The notes beneath the pieces are model-generated. The model did no database searches. It worked only from the letters and a program-made list of their open reading frames with translations, and was not told the DNA's origin. From DASQHY01 sp035602605 (GTDB taxonomy: Bacteria; Acidobacteriota; Terriglobia; Acidiferrales; UBA7541): a stretch of DNA of 64,000 bases. Position numbers and translations under genes: made by a program. This document shows positions 7,211-16,354 of the stretch, piece after piece; positions within the stretch are counted from its first letter, which is position 1; each line of letters opens with the position of its first letter. Location of the stretch: contig DATNLZ010000079.1 of the NCBI GenBank assembly GCA_035602605.1, positions 51,945 through 115,944 of the forward strand, written 5' to 3'.

Positions 7211-9231
7211 CAGAGTTGTCCGTCGGCGAGTTGGCGAAAGTAGGATTTGTTGACATCGTTGAGATAGGGCTTTAGATAGCAAAACATCGGCGGTAACGGG
7301 TTGAGCCCGTCGTAAGCCAAAGTGATGGATTGCGCGTTTTTCAATTCCGTAAACGTCTTCATGTCGAATCTGTAGTCCCGTTGCTGGCTGTACGTCTTCG
7401 AAGTACTGATGTGGGCTTTGTCGGCCAAGGGCTTTCCGGTCAGATAGCTAACTCTCGAATCGTGTCCACTCTCTGAGATGTTGTAGTTGACACGCCACTT
7501 TTCCTCCTGACCACACAGTTCGCTCGCAATCTTTGCGGAGAAGTCGTCCGACAGGGACAGGAAGATTTTCGTGCGAAAGGTTTGCAGCAAAGTTCGCCAG
7601 GTTTCCCCAGGTAGGGTTGATTGCAACGAGCTGATGCTCTGTGTCGCTACGAGAGGAACGCACTTTGCTTGACGCGACAGAGAGAAGAATTTCTCGTCGC
7701 CACTCGGCTCGTTCACTCCGACTGTAGCAAGCTCTTGGTATTCATCGCAGATGAATACAATGGGACGCCACGGTTTGTTGGGGCTTTTCGCAATATGTGG
7801 GATTCGATTCAAGACGGCCCGTTGAAAATCCATCTTGAGCATCACGCCGATGGCTCGCGCCAATCCAGGGTTCATGCTGGCGGGAAAATTCAGGGCAATG
7901 ACCTTGCCTTGCTCCAGTAAGGTTGCGATCTGAGGGAGGGGCTTTCGTCCAGTTGCCTGCGCTTCGGGCTGTCGATACAGTTCGAGAGGGGGACAGAACA
8001 TGCGTTTGACGCGTGGATTGTCATCAAAGAGCGAGAGAAAAACCGAGATACCTTCGACAACGGAGCTTTGCAGCTTCTTATCGAGATTTTTCCAATCGTC
8101 GTTGTACCAGCGCTTGACGGCGTCCAGTTGTTCCTTCCTATCCTGATCAACGCCATTCGGACTATTTTGATGTTCGACGGTCGGCTCGATCCCAATCTTC
8201 TGCAAAACATCCCTGCCGGCGGGCGAATCCAGCACTCGGTAAAGCTGGCCGCTTTCATCGGCCTCGAAGCCAGATTCAGCAAGTTCTCGCGCGTAGGATT
8301 GGAAGGATTCGCGGGAGACGGTGAGAAAGGATTTCCCAAGGATGTTTTCCTCGGCCTGCCGCATCTTTCTTTCGAGCACTTGTGCCGAGATGGCCGACTC
8401 ATAGACATCGAAGAGGGTGACGTAGCCGAAGCCGACCTGATGCAGGATGATGATGAACTTGACGAGGTTCGTGTACGCCTGCTGCCAAAACGGCTCCTTG
8501 CCCTTGCCAAATAGGTTGTTTAATAAGGAAGCGATTCCGTAGGCCAGCGCGTAGCCTTCGAGATCGTTGTAAAGCGGGTTGTAGGCCCATTCGGAATCCA
8601 AGCCGATTTCTATGTAGTCGTCGGCGCGGCCTCTCTTCAGCAGGATCTCTTTAAGCTTGCCGCAGAAATCGCCCTTAACCTCAAGCACCAGCGCACTCGC
8701 CTTGGCGTCCGCGTCTGCTGCCCGGTATCCCAACAATTGATCGGTGAACGGATACATACCGCCAGCCGTCTTGCCACTACCGGTGGCACCAATCATGATC
8801 GTGCCGGTAAACAGCCCACGCTCCGGGATGATGAGCCAACTGGGATTTTCTGCAGGAATCGGTAGGCGCGGGTTGTGAATTTCACCTATGACGACGCTGA
8901 GCTGATTCCGGGATTCCACAACCGGGTAGAGCGGCAAAGGCTGCGGCTTTGGTGACCGTCTTGGCCGCAACGTAAAGATGTAGAGCGTGGACAGCAAGAA
9001 TGAATAGCCGATGTAGGGAGTTGTGAACAGCATCACATGATAGGAAGCTTTCAGCGCCGCGTAGGTCCACGGGTCTCGAAGGGCGATCAATCGAAGGAAA
9101 GATTCATTCCAGGTCTCAGGAAGGAACGAAGCAGTCACCGGCCAGGGCATCTTGAAGTACAGCGCTGTCCCGGTCACCAACGCTAACAACACTGCAAGGA
9201 AGTTTTTCGAATTGAGGACGCGTTGAATCAT
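7210..9231 (-). CDS. virD4: VirD4/TraG-type coupling protein
   Basis: A 673-residue coupling ATPase that brings the DNA-protein substrate to the type IV secretion channel. The N-terminus has hydrophobic segments at about residues 10-30 and 65-88, typical of an inner-membrane anchor. Walker A GATGSGKT is at 148-155 and Walker B FICDEYQEL near residue 490. The C-terminal RecA-like part carries ATQSISSLQ. The start overlaps the preceding RHH-like gene by 4 bases and the stop overlaps the VirB11 start. A coupling protein implies conjugative transfer rather than effector secretion alone. Confidence 0.92.
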   Translation of the reverse strand: MIQRVLNSKNFLAVLLALVTGTALYFKMPWPVTASFLPETWNESFLRLIALRDPWTYAALKASYHVMLFTTPYIGYSFLLSTLYIFTLRPRRSPKPQPLPLYPVVESRNQLSVVIGEIHNPRLPIPAENPSWLIIPERGLFTGTIMIGATGSGKTAGGMYPFTDQLLGYRAADADAKASALVLEVKGDFCGKLKEILLKRGRADDYIEIGLDSEWAYNPLYNDLEGYALAYGIASLLNNLFGKGKEPFWQQAYTNLVKFIIILHQVGFGYVTLFDVYESAISAQVLERKMRQAEENILGKSFLTVSRESFQSYARELAESGFEADESGQLYRVLDSPAGRDVLQKIGIEPTVEHQNSPNGVDQDRKEQLDAVKRWYNDDWKNLDKKLQSSVVEGISVFLSLFDDNPRVKRMFCPPLELYRQPEAQATGRKPLPQIATLLEQGKVIALNFPASMNPGLARAIGVMLKMDFQRAVLNRIPHIAKSPNKPWRPIVFICDEYQELATVGVNEPSGDEKFFSLSRQAKCVPLVATQSISSLQSTLPGETWRTLLQTFRTKIFLSLSDDFSAKIASELCGQEEKWRVNYNISESGHDSRVSYLTGKPLADKAHISTSKTYSQQRDYRFDMKTFTELKNAQSITLAYDGLNPLPPMFCYLKPYLNDVNKSYFRQLADGQL

Positions 9232-9512
9232 GCTGCCGTTGGCCCTGTCCTTGTTGTGTTCTTGGGAGTTGGGCTTGTGGGTTGAGGCGCGTCAGAGGTT
9301 GCAGCCGAACCTCTATGATTCTTTTCAAGCCACTCGTTGAACTCCTTGTCTCGGCGGAAGAGACGTTTTAAGGATTCGCCAATGATGTACTCGTGCGTCG
9401 CTCCTCCGAGGAAAGCCGCATAGCGCTGAAGCATCGTGTGCGCTTCCTCGTCAAGACGGGCCGAAACTACCTTCTTTTCATGCTTGGGTTCTACCTTTGG
9501 GATCAGGGCCAT
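9228..9512 (-). CDS. Small RHH-like accessory protein upstream of virD4
   Basis: 94 residues. The N-terminal part KVVSARLDEEAHTMLQRYAA has the look of a ribbon-helix-helix DNA-binding unit (a strand with alternating residues, then two helices). The C-terminus is Pro/Thr/Ala-rich and probably disordered. Its stop overlaps the VirD4 start by four bases. Small RHH proteins near coupling-protein genes often help relaxosome assembly at oriT; that role is inference. Start chosen as the only ATG in good context. Confidence 0.65.
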   Translation of the reverse strand: MALIPKVEPKHEKKVVSARLDEEAHTMLQRYAAFLGGATHEYIIGESLKRLFRRDKEFNEWLEKNHRGSAATSDAPQPTSPTPKNTTRTGPTAA

Positions 9513-9896
9513 CTCTTTGTCTCCTCTGCTGTTAGTGATTCAAAGTCGTTGGGTTCTCGGCTTGGAACTCTGCCGGCGACGGAACGAGGAAGTCTGCTGG
9601 GCAAGTTGGGCGGTAGCGACCCCCGGCGCCGAAGGCGTTGGGCGGCTGAAAAGCCGCTCAAAGCGGGGTCGCTACCGCCCAAAATTCGGTTTTCTCCTCG
9701 CTCCACTCCGGTGCTCCGTCGCCGGTCATCTCCTTGTTTTCTTGCCACTTCTACTTCCGGCCAACGGAAATCTGGCCGCAAATCCATGCGAAAAGCCGCT
9801 TCGGGACCTCTTGACGTCCCCGAAACATCCTTTTGTGCCGCCTCGAAAGTTTTCACTCGTCGCTTCAATATCGTTGAATACATGGCAGTTCGCTCG
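9513..9896. other. Intergenic region with long inverted repeat
   Basis: This 384-base stretch has open frames on both strands, but they look like GC-rich shadows. Its main content is the 73-base inverted repeat annotated separately. Its position between the RHH-like gene and the DNA-processing genes is where an oriT could lie, but I see no nic consensus I can support. Confidence 0.4.
9608..9680. repeat. 73-base long hairpin with 16-bp perfect arms
   Basis: The arm GGGCGGTAGCGACCCC (9608-9623) pairs perfectly with 9665-9680. An inner hairpin GCGGCT-GAAA-AGCCGC (9642-9657) sits in the loop. The same GGTAGCGACC-type palindrome is of the kind seen as REP-like units in large acidobacterial genomes (from memory). 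It may be a REP element, a transcriptional pause, or part of an oriT. Confidence 0.7.
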
Positions 9897-10976
9897 TCAC
9901 GTTCCGGAAATCTGCGTAGATCGGCTGCTGGAAATCTGACGCAAGCTGTCAGCACCATTGTTGTCCGCACAGTTTTCCGCGCCATTTCCTCGCGGGTCAG
10001 TAAAGACCGCAAGCGATGAGCCGCATACCAGAGCTCGAAAAATACCCTTTTCGGACGGCCGAGCTTGCACCGTAACTCGGGTCAATTCGGTGTCTGCGAT
10101 AGCCCCTTTGCGCCACTTTTCGTACAACTCCTCGAACTGGCGGCCTGCGTAACGAGCCTGCGCTTCTTTCAGCAAGACTACGTCAGCGCTCGCCACGCGC
10201 TCCTTTGCCTCCCAGGCCTTGCGGACCCGGAAGTAATTCAAGACGCTTACGGATTTGGAGTGGTCGCGCACCCCGTACAACACGTGATAGAACTCCGACT
10301 CCGCCGTCTGGAACAACCGGGCAGTGGGAGCGAGGTAAATAAACTCCAGCTTGGGAAGAGCCTGGAATAATCCAAGATACGCGCGCAAGTGCGTGCCAAA
10401 GGCTTCGAGCGTCACGGCTCCCGCCTCCACATAGGTGAAGGTGGCAATATGCGGCGAGGAAAGCCGGTCCACAAACATCGGAAACCGATCCACGAAATAC
10501 CGTGGCGTAATTTCGGCAGACCTTCTGGCCCGATATTGCTTCACCGGAAGAGTCTCTCTGCTCACGTTCCATTCCTTCTCAAAGAACGCGACCTTCTCCG
10601 CCTCCGTTTCCAGATAGCGGTGTTGCGGATGCCCGAGCACGAAGTCCAAGACGACCAACCGCGTCTTGACGTAGTCCAGTTCGTGCTTCTTGCGCGTGCG
10701 CAGATTCTCCCGCTCAATGGCCTGGTACACCTTCCGGGCGAAAAGATGATAGACACGCCCGCCGGAGCGGTACGCGTGATAGCTCGCGTGTTTCCGATCC
10801 AACAGCTTGCGAATAAACGCATGGGACACCGATCCCGATTCCGTTTGCGCGAACCATTTGAACTGGCGGTTCGTGAAGTAACCGGAATGCGTGGCCACAA
10901 GGAAAAGAAACTCGCTCTCGCGCTTCGTGTAGCCGAGAAGGTGAAGCCCTTCGAGTTGGAACGATGTCATTGTCAT
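9897..10976 (-). CDS. Unknown 359-residue transfer-region protein
   Basis: I do not recognise a named family. The N-terminus LEGLHLLGYTKRESEFLFLVAT looks like a winged-helix start, so it may be a second DNA-binding protein. The middle is rich in Arg/Tyr/Phe with TFTYVEAGAVTLEAFGTHLR. The last 45 residues (after about 315) are of low-complexity composition unlike the rest. It starts with a 4-base ATGA overlap to the winged-helix gene before it, so both are translated together and probably work on the same DNA. No relaxase HUH or Tyr motif could be identified. Confidence 0.7.
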   Translation of the reverse strand: MTMTSFQLEGLHLLGYTKRESEFLFLVATHSGYFTNRQFKWFAQTESGSVSHAFIRKLLDRKHASYHAYRSGGRVYHLFARKVYQAIERENLRTRKKHELDYVKTRLVVLDFVLGHPQHRYLETEAEKVAFFEKEWNVSRETLPVKQYRARRSAEITPRYFVDRFPMFVDRLSSPHIATFTYVEAGAVTLEAFGTHLRAYLGLFQALPKLEFIYLAPTARLFQTAESEFYHVLYGVRDHSKSVSVLNYFRVRKAWEAKERVASADVVLLKEAQARYAGRQFEELYEKWRKGAIADTELTRVTVQARPSEKGIFRALVCGSSLAVFTDPRGNGAENCADNNGADSLRQISSSRSTQISGT

Positions 10977-11917
10977 ACCGCCAAAACCTCTCGGATCACG
11001 CCGGTGTTGTGCAATGCGCGACGGATGCGGTTGGTGTCCCCGGTTCTGGCATAGATCTTGAAACCTGCTGCCGCCTTGCCCCGAATGCCGTCTTCCCGGT
11101 AACTACGGGAGAGAAGTTCTAAATTCTGTCTCTCGACCCCGCCATCCCGAGTCTCGTACTCAACCTGGATATCGGGAAGGTGGATGGTCGTGTCGTCGAT
11201 CGACAATCCGTGCTCTTCGGCCACTGCTGTGAGCAGTCTTCTCCGGTCGTCTCCCGAGAGGTGTCCTGCCGCTTCCTTTGCACGATTGATCGATTCTTTG
11301 AGTTCGAAATCGAGCCTCACTCGCGTCGGTTTTCCGCCTTCCTCGCGTATCTCTTCAGCAGCCTTCTGATAGACCTTATAAAGGTCGGCGTCGTGGTCGA
11401 GCTCCTTGGGCTTGACGAAGCCGTGATAAATCCTTTGGTCCTCTGGAAGACCACTCGCTTTCCTTACGACCCGCTGGCCTTCTGCCGTCAATGTGACAAG
11501 CTTCCGGGCACTTCTGTGTGTCCGGAAAAGCGTCTTTTCCTCGACCAATCCTTGCGTTCGAAGGCTTTCGAGGTCGTACTTCAGACGCGCCTCATTACCG
11601 CCATAGACGAATCGAGCCAAATCGCCAACGTCTACTGTGCGGAACGTGCCGATGTCCCTCATGGCCGCGATCTCTGAGCTGCGCAGAGAGTAGGTTCGGC
11701 CTCCATGCCGATATTGGGTTCTCCGATCTGGCGACCGCTCTGGGGAGCTTTGCGGCGGCCGCTCGGGTCTTTCGGGTGAGTTCGCGGGAGAACCATCGGT
11801 CGGCCCTCGCCCAACGGAAACACCCGTGCCGCTTGGCTGCTGTCGCCGTTCCTCACGTGGCGGCCCCACTTCGGAGTCACGCGCGTTTTCACGCTGCAGA
11901 ATGTCCCAACGAGCCAT
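10973..11917 (-). CDS. Winged-helix protein of the replication-relaxation type
   Basis: 314 residues. The first 75 are Pro/Ser/Arg-rich and likely disordered. At about 80-150 a winged helix is visible: EIAAMRDIGTFRTVDVGDLA, then LRTQGLVEEKTL, then LVTLTAEGQRVV. This resembles the replication-relaxation domain proteins of mobile elements, which act in DNA processing. GGAGAGG nine bases before the ATG lies in the end of the previous gene. The stop overlaps the next gene (ATGA). Function as a relaxosome component is inferred from context. Confidence 0.7.
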   Translation of the reverse strand: MARWDILQRENARDSEVGPPREERRQQPSGTGVSVGRGPTDGSPANSPERPERPPQSSPERSPDRRTQYRHGGRTYSLRSSEIAAMRDIGTFRTVDVGDLARFVYGGNEARLKYDLESLRTQGLVEEKTLFRTHRSARKLVTLTAEGQRVVRKASGLPEDQRIYHGFVKPKELDHDADLYKVYQKAAEEIREEGGKPTRVRLDFELKESINRAKEAAGHLSGDDRRRLLTAVAEEHGLSIDDTTIHLPDIQVEYETRDGGVERQNLELLSRSYREDGIRGKAAAGFKIYARTGDTNRIRRALHNTGVIREVLAV

Positions 11918-11920
11918 CCG

Positions 11921-12211
11921 CTAGCGCCTCTCCGCAAAGAACCGCGGGAGACCCTCTGGGCCTTCCGCTTGTAGTTGGTTGTCAAAATGGGAGAGCTTTC
12001 TACCGGTGTCTTTCAGTAGAATTTTCCGATTGATTGCCAGTGCCGCGGCAAAAAGGTTCAGACCAAGAGTGCCGATGAAAATCGCCATGCTTGCGCCACA
12101 GTGAAGGAAGAGGACCTTCTTCGATGCGGCCAGGAAATTGAGGCGGGTCATAAGGCCAAACACCACCAGAATGAGCGCTATCGCCGAAACGAATAGAGAG
12201 TTGCGAATCAC
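11921..12211 (-). CDS. Small two-TM membrane protein of the transfer operon
   Basis: 96 residues with GTG start overlapping the VirB8-like gene stop (GTGA). Two hydrophobic segments (about 3-23 and 36-60) flank a short loop, followed by a polar C-terminal tail. No family recognised. Its coupling to virB8 suggests an inner-membrane part of the secretion channel or an entry-exclusion role. Confidence 0.65.
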   Translation of the reverse strand: MIRNSLFVSAIALILVVFGLMTRLNFLAASKKVLFLHCGASMAIFIGTLGLNLFAAALAINRKILLKDTGRKLSHFDNQLQAEGPEGLPRFFAERR

Positions 12212-12879
12212 TTGATGAACGCCTCGTCTTCCCGGAAATAGGTGATGGTCAGGCCCAGAGGATTGGTAAGAATGTCTGCATTCGGAACGTGGTCCCGGAA
12301 CGAAAACAGAAAGCTCGCCGTATACAATGTCCGCTTCGCGATTGAATGGTCCGCGGGCGAATATTGGATTTCGAAAAAGTCCACGGTCGCTTTGTACGGT
12401 GCTTTCTGCATCGGCTCGATCACCACCTGCTGAACGTCCACATCCCGCTCTGGGGCGAGGCTGTCCGTGAGAAAACTCTTGATGAGGTTCTTCTGTTTGA
12501 ACTGCTGAATCGTGTCCCCCGCGAGCTTGCCGTCCAAAAAGTACAGCGCCTGGCTAAAGTCGTCGTTGATCGTCGAGCGATTGCGCCGATAGTAGAGCTG
12601 GCAGAACCGCGTGAGGAAGTATTTCGTCTCTTTGTATTCCGGTTTGTAGACCAAATTCTCATAGGCGACAGCTTGCGCGCGACCAATCTCGTCGATGCGA
12701 ATGACCATCGGCTTGAAGCTCTCCAGCGTGCGGACGATCTTCAAATTCATCAAAACCAGTCCCAAGACGACGAGCGAGAGCAGCGCCACCGCAACCCTCA
12801 AATAGCCGCTCGTGACAATCGCGGACGCGTACTGTTCAAGGTAAAGCTGCTTGGCTTCGTTGAAGGTGTTGTCCTTCAT
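12208..12879 (-). CDS. virB8: VirB8/TrbF-type inner-membrane channel protein
   Basis: 223 residues. One N-terminal membrane segment (about 27-46) precedes a periplasmic NTF2-like domain with the family pattern (ETKYFLTRFCQLYYRR, then YTASFLFSFRDHV). VirB8 nucleates the secretion channel and contacts VirB9 and VirB10. ATG 12879 overlaps the stop of the VirB6-type gene (ATGA). The much longer open frame reaching 13305 is only read-through over that gene. Confidence 0.88.
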   Translation of the reverse strand: MKDNTFNEAKQLYLEQYASAIVTSGYLRVAVALLSLVVLGLVLMNLKIVRTLESFKPMVIRIDEIGRAQAVAYENLVYKPEYKETKYFLTRFCQLYYRRNRSTINDDFSQALYFLDGKLAGDTIQQFKQKNLIKSFLTDSLAPERDVDVQQVVIEPMQKAPYKATVDFFEIQYSPADHSIAKRTLYTASFLFSFRDHVPNADILTNPLGLTITYFREDEAFIK

Positions 12880-13730
12880 GCCTCGGCTCCCAGCGCGCTT
12901 GCGACCTTCTCGAAAATCACCGTCGCCGAGCCGCCCGACGTCCCGCTGAAGATGTGGCTCGTCAGCATCGGGACTTTGATAATCGCGTAGATTGCGGCGA
13001 GGTACATGACGACCAACACGGGCGATATTCGTATGAGGTCGGTCGGTGAGATGAGCCCCGTGATCTGTGCGTGGATGATGCCAAAAGTGAACTGGCTGAC
13101 GATATAAAGGACGCCTGCGGCAACAACTTGGTAGAACGAATACTGAATGAAAGCCTTGAGCCATCCCCAGAAAAGCCAGTCCAACTGCGGAACGATGAAG
13201 AACGGAATAAAGACTGGTCCAAGAAGGATGCAGACTGCGGTTGCAACTACCCCGAAGGCCACAACAATCAGGGCCAGGCCCTCGGTCACGACTGCTGCCA
13301 ACCACAATAACGCATAGAGGAAGGTTGCAATCGGCTGGGTGATTCCCGGTGCTTCAAGGTTGCTTAGAACGTAGCTCGTATCATCCGCGATGCGCTGCGC
13401 ATTGGCCTGGCCAATTTGATTCGAAAGGGTGGCCGCTTCATCGGTGATCAGATGATGGAAATCGCGGCCGAAGCCGGGGATCGGCGCGTCGTAGTAATTC
13501 ACCATCGCGAAGCCAAAACTGATCATCAAGATGAGGGTTACAAAGTTGGCGAAGTGGAAGCCGCCACGGTGCTCACCCGCGGCGAGCGCCGCCTTGATGC
13601 CGTACCAGACGACCAAAATTGTTGCAAACGCCCGGAACAGGTTCTGCCCCATCCCATCGAAGATCCCAAGGTTTTGCTGCACGAGCGTGTTGACCGCCTG
13701 CAGCACTGCATCGAAGAAATTCATGGCCAC
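12876..13730 (-). CDS. trbL: VirB6/TrbL-type polytopic channel protein
   Basis: 284 residues with at least five or six hydrophobic segments (about 30-50, 62-80, 135-185, 190-215 and 230-252). This is the usual layout of TrbL/VirB6, the polytopic inner-membrane component through which DNA passes. It is coupled to virB8 downstream by a 4-base overlap and lies 30 bases after the VirB5-like gene. Confidence 0.88.
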   Translation of the reverse strand: MAMNFFDAVLQAVNTLVQQNLGIFDGMGQNLFRAFATILVVWYGIKAALAAGEHRGGFHFANFVTLILMISFGFAMVNYYDAPIPGFGRDFHHLITDEAATLSNQIGQANAQRIADDTSYVLSNLEAPGITQPIATFLYALLWLAAVVTEGLALIVVAFGVVATAVCILLGPVFIPFFIVPQLDWLFWGWLKAFIQYSFYQVVAAGVLYIVSQFTFGIIHAQITGLISPTDLIRISPVLVVMYLAAIYAIIKVPMLTSHIFSGTSGGSATVIFEKVASALGAEA

Positions 13731-13760
13731 TCCGCGGTTTCCCGTTCCGACCCTTACGTC

Positions 13761-14591
13761 TTAAGGGAGCCGGTAACTACCTAAGCTTTGCGTCAGATTG
13801 CTGTTGAAGGGAGCGAGGTTCTGCGTCACTTGCTGCCGCATCTGGATGGCGAAATTCAGGTTCGCCGCGTCAATGTCGCGTTGTTGTTTCGCCTGGAGAA
13901 CTTGTTGCTCCAAGGCCGCGACCCTGAGGTTGTTTGCGTCCTGAAGTGTGCGCAACGTCAGTACGTTGCTGGCGTTGATCTTGTTTAGGACACCGACCTC
14001 GGTGTTGAGCCCAGCATCACCGGAAAGGGAGTCTTGTTCGAGGTTGGCGATCTGTTGCTGGACGGTCTGCGAGTTAGCCCGGATGTTTCCAACGGTCGTC
14101 AATGCGGACACGTTCGCGCCATCCGCAAGTTCAAGTGACGCATAAACGGATTTCAGGTTCTGTGCATCAGCTGCATTGATCGCGTTGAGGTCTGCCTGGC
14201 TGTACGTCAGCAGCGGAATTGTTGCGCGCTGGTACGCGGGGCTTACGCTCTGAGGCCCATCGCCGTTTACCGCGCCGACCCATCCCGTCGTGTTTCCGTA
14301 CAAGTCTTTTGCGGTGAAAGTGCGCCATTGTGAGAACGTGGCGCGGTACCTGGCCGGCATATTCTGCAGATTCCGTGACATCTGCAGCGCGAGCTGGTAG
14401 TGGTTCCAGACCTGCTGATAGGTCTGCTTGAGCTGCAGAAGCTGGTGTTGGAGTTGAAGGTACCGGAGCAAGGCGTTTTTGTAGTTGGTGGGGTCGAAAA
14501 CAACCCCGCCGAACTGGGCCTGCGAAGCGAGGGGGACTAGAAGCAGCGCTACCAGAACGAAGGCAGCGCTCTTTCTATTGAAGTATTTCAT
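13761..14591 (-). CDS. trbJ: VirB5/TrbJ-type periplasmic transfer protein
   Basis: 276 residues beginning with a signal peptide (MKYFNRKSAAFVLVALLLVP, cleavage probably after SQA). The mature protein is long-helical and Gln-rich, with LQHQLLQLKQTYQQVWNHYQ, and a second coiled segment (EQQVLQAKQQRDIDAANLNF). This fits TrbJ/VirB5, the minor pilus-tip or periplasmic adhesion component. AGGAG before ATG 14591 selects this start over an upstream in-frame ATG at 14687. Confidence 0.85.
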   Translation of the reverse strand: MKYFNRKSAAFVLVALLLVPLASQAQFGGVVFDPTNYKNALLRYLQLQHQLLQLKQTYQQVWNHYQLALQMSRNLQNMPARYRATFSQWRTFTAKDLYGNTTGWVGAVNGDGPQSVSPAYQRATIPLLTYSQADLNAINAADAQNLKSVYASLELADGANVSALTTVGNIRANSQTVQQQIANLEQDSLSGDAGLNTEVGVLNKINASNVLTLRTLQDANNLRVAALEQQVLQAKQQRDIDAANLNFAIQMRQQVTQNLAPFNSNLTQSLGSYRLP

Positions 14592-14604
14592 CGGAGACTC
14601 CTTT

Positions 14605-14946
14605 CTAGTGTTGGGACTTCTTGCCTTTGCCAAGATCGGGATGCGGGTCTTGTTGGCTGGCGGTGGGAGGGCATCCGGCCGAGTCACGCGTCACTGCCCA
14701 GTAGCCGTTCGGCGCCTTTGCGGTTTTGTACTTCCCGCAGGGTAGGTATTGTTCGTGGACGCCCTGCGAGATGAGTTTTTGACACAGCTCCTCTTGATAG
14801 GCGTTTTGCCGATCCGCCATCGGCTGGCACTCGCCTTCGGTTTTGCAGAAGCCGGGTGGAATCACTTCGTTCTCCTCTTTCTTCTCGCCGCATGCGGCTA
14901 GCGTGAGCGCAAGAACAACAACTGCTGTGTAACCGAGATGTTTCAT
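14605..14946 (-). CDS. Small transfer-region lipoprotein (TrbK/VirB7-like position)
   Basis: 113 residues from ATG 14946, preceded by GGAGGGAG. A lipoprotein signal with lipobox LAAC places Cys at about residue 18. The mature part is polar with four further Cys residues, which could form disulphides. In trb operons a small lipoprotein at this place acts in entry exclusion (TrbK) or as the outer-membrane VirB7 peptide; the sequence does not decide between them. Confidence 0.75.
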   Translation of the reverse strand: MKHLGYTAVVVLALTLAACGEKKEENEVIPPGFCKTEGECQPMADRQNAYQEELCQKLISQGVHEQYLPCGKYKTAKAPNGYWAVTRDSAGCPPTASQQDPHPDLGKGKKSQH

Positions 14947-14960
14947 TCGACTCCCTCCAA

Positions 14961-16334
14961 TCACAGGTCAGGCTGCATGGTGTGCTGGGCGTAGTCCGGC
15001 AACAAAAAATCTCCCGACAGATAAACCTTCACACGGTTGCCTTCACGGATCGTCACCGTGGGCAAGATGTTTAGGAACCGGTCCAGAATTTCCGTCGATG
15101 AATTCGCAAGGCTTGCACCGAACCCGGCGCGCACGCGATCTAGCGGCGAGTTCGTGAGGACGTTCCCTGTCCCCGCCTGTGAGATCCCGCCAAGAATCCC
15201 TACGGCCAGTGACGCACCGAAGATTTGCAGATAGTGGTTGTTCACCTTGTCCCGAAGAGCTGTCTCGCCGATCTGATTCAAGCCCTTGAACTGATCGAGG
15301 CTGACGGAGTAACCGTCAGGCATGATGAGCCGATGAAAAAAAACGGCTAAGCGCTGCTGGCCGAACGCCTCGACCTTCTTGGCTTCTCCGAGCACCTTCG
15401 TCCCGGCAGGGATAAGGACTTGCTGACGGTCGTGAGAGTAAATGTCCGTCGTCACGAGACAATTGACCGGGCCGGAAAACGATCCATTCAGGCGATTGAT
15501 GAGCAACGTTTCAAGGACCGTTCCTTCAAATACCACGTACCTCTTCCCCGTAAACGAGTTGAATACTCCGGGCCGGGATGCGGCCGGGTTCACGCGCTCT
15601 GTCTCAGTGGCGGATGGTCTCTGCTGCTCGCCAGGGGCGGGTGTTACACCCCTGGCTTCGCGGGCTGCTGTTTGGCCAGCCGCCGCAAACTGCGCTTCTG
15701 CTTGGCGGACTTGGGCGTCCAAGTCTGTTGCCTGGGCCGCTTGCGGAGCGTGCTCGACTGGAGGATTGATCGCTCCAGAGCGCGGGCCCACGAGTTGCTC
15801 CGCTTCCTGGCTCTTCCGATACGTGAATGCGACGTTTGGCGCGAACAGGGAAAGGTATTCCCGCTTCTTCTTGTCTTCTTTGACCGGATCGGGTAGCGGA
15901 GGCGATTGCGTTCCGGCTCCGCTGCTGCCAACGATTCCTCCCGGTTGCGGAATGGTTCCGTCCGGGGGTAGCACTGAGCCGCCTGGTGGTACGTCACCAG
16001 CAAGCCCCATTGCCTGAAGCCGAGCGAGGTTCGACGGCGAGATCGGCTGCCGCGTCGCTGCCTGTTGCTGCTGGATTGTTTGCTTGAAATCCTCGACCGT
16101 GGCGGCATTAGGAGGCTGCACGCGCGCGCCTGCTGGCGGAACCGTTGCAGAGCTTGCGGTGCGTTTCCCTCCGCCCGTCAGCCACATGATCAGCACCATC
16201 ACCACAGCGACGCCCAGAATCACCATTTGCTGGGTGTTCTTCGGAAGCAGCCCAGCCGGTTTGGGCGCTTTGTTTTCCACTGTGCCGCGCAATTGCGAAT
16301 TACTTTGAGCTTCGGAAGCCTTTTCCTCGGGCAT
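14961..16334 (-). CDS. virB10: VirB10/TrbI-type envelope-spanning channel protein
   Basis: 457 residues. A cytoplasmic N-terminus is followed by one membrane segment (about 36-52, MVILGVAVVMVLIMWLTG), a Pro/Gln-rich periplasmic linker, and the C-terminal beta domain (FEGTVLETLLINRLNGSFSG, then YSHDRQQVLIPAGTKVLGEA) typical of TrbI/VirB10. It spans both membranes and transmits ATP energy to the outer pore. ATG 16334 with GGGAG six bases upstream is preferred to the TTG at 16358 that overlaps the VirB9 stop. Confidence 0.9.
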   Translation of the reverse strand: MPEEKASEAQSNSQLRGTVENKAPKPAGLLPKNTQQMVILGVAVVMVLIMWLTGGGKRTASSATVPPAGARVQPPNAATVEDFKQTIQQQQAATRQPISPSNLARLQAMGLAGDVPPGGSVLPPDGTIPQPGGIVGSSGAGTQSPPLPDPVKEDKKKREYLSLFAPNVAFTYRKSQEAEQLVGPRSGAINPPVEHAPQAAQATDLDAQVRQAEAQFAAAGQTAAREARGVTPAPGEQQRPSATETERVNPAASRPGVFNSFTGKRYVVFEGTVLETLLINRLNGSFSGPVNCLVTTDIYSHDRQQVLIPAGTKVLGEAKKVEAFGQQRLAVFFHRLIMPDGYSVSLDQFKGLNQIGETALRDKVNNHYLQIFGASLAVGILGGISQAGTGNVLTNSPLDRVRAGFGASLANSSTEILDRFLNILPTVTIREGNRVKVYLSGDFLLPDYAQHTMQPDL

Positions 16335-16354
16335 CGAATTCTCCCACGCGAATT

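Noticed and set aside
9503..10012. Open frame of 169 codons on the minus strand between the RHH-like gene and the 359-residue gene
   Set aside because: It runs through the long inverted repeat, overlaps the neighbour by 116 bases and is Arg/Pro-rich like other GC-frame shadows.
12880..13305. N-terminal extension of the VirB8 frame
   Set aside because: It overlaps the VirB6/TrbL gene entirely; the ATGA overlap at 12879 gives a normal VirB8 length.
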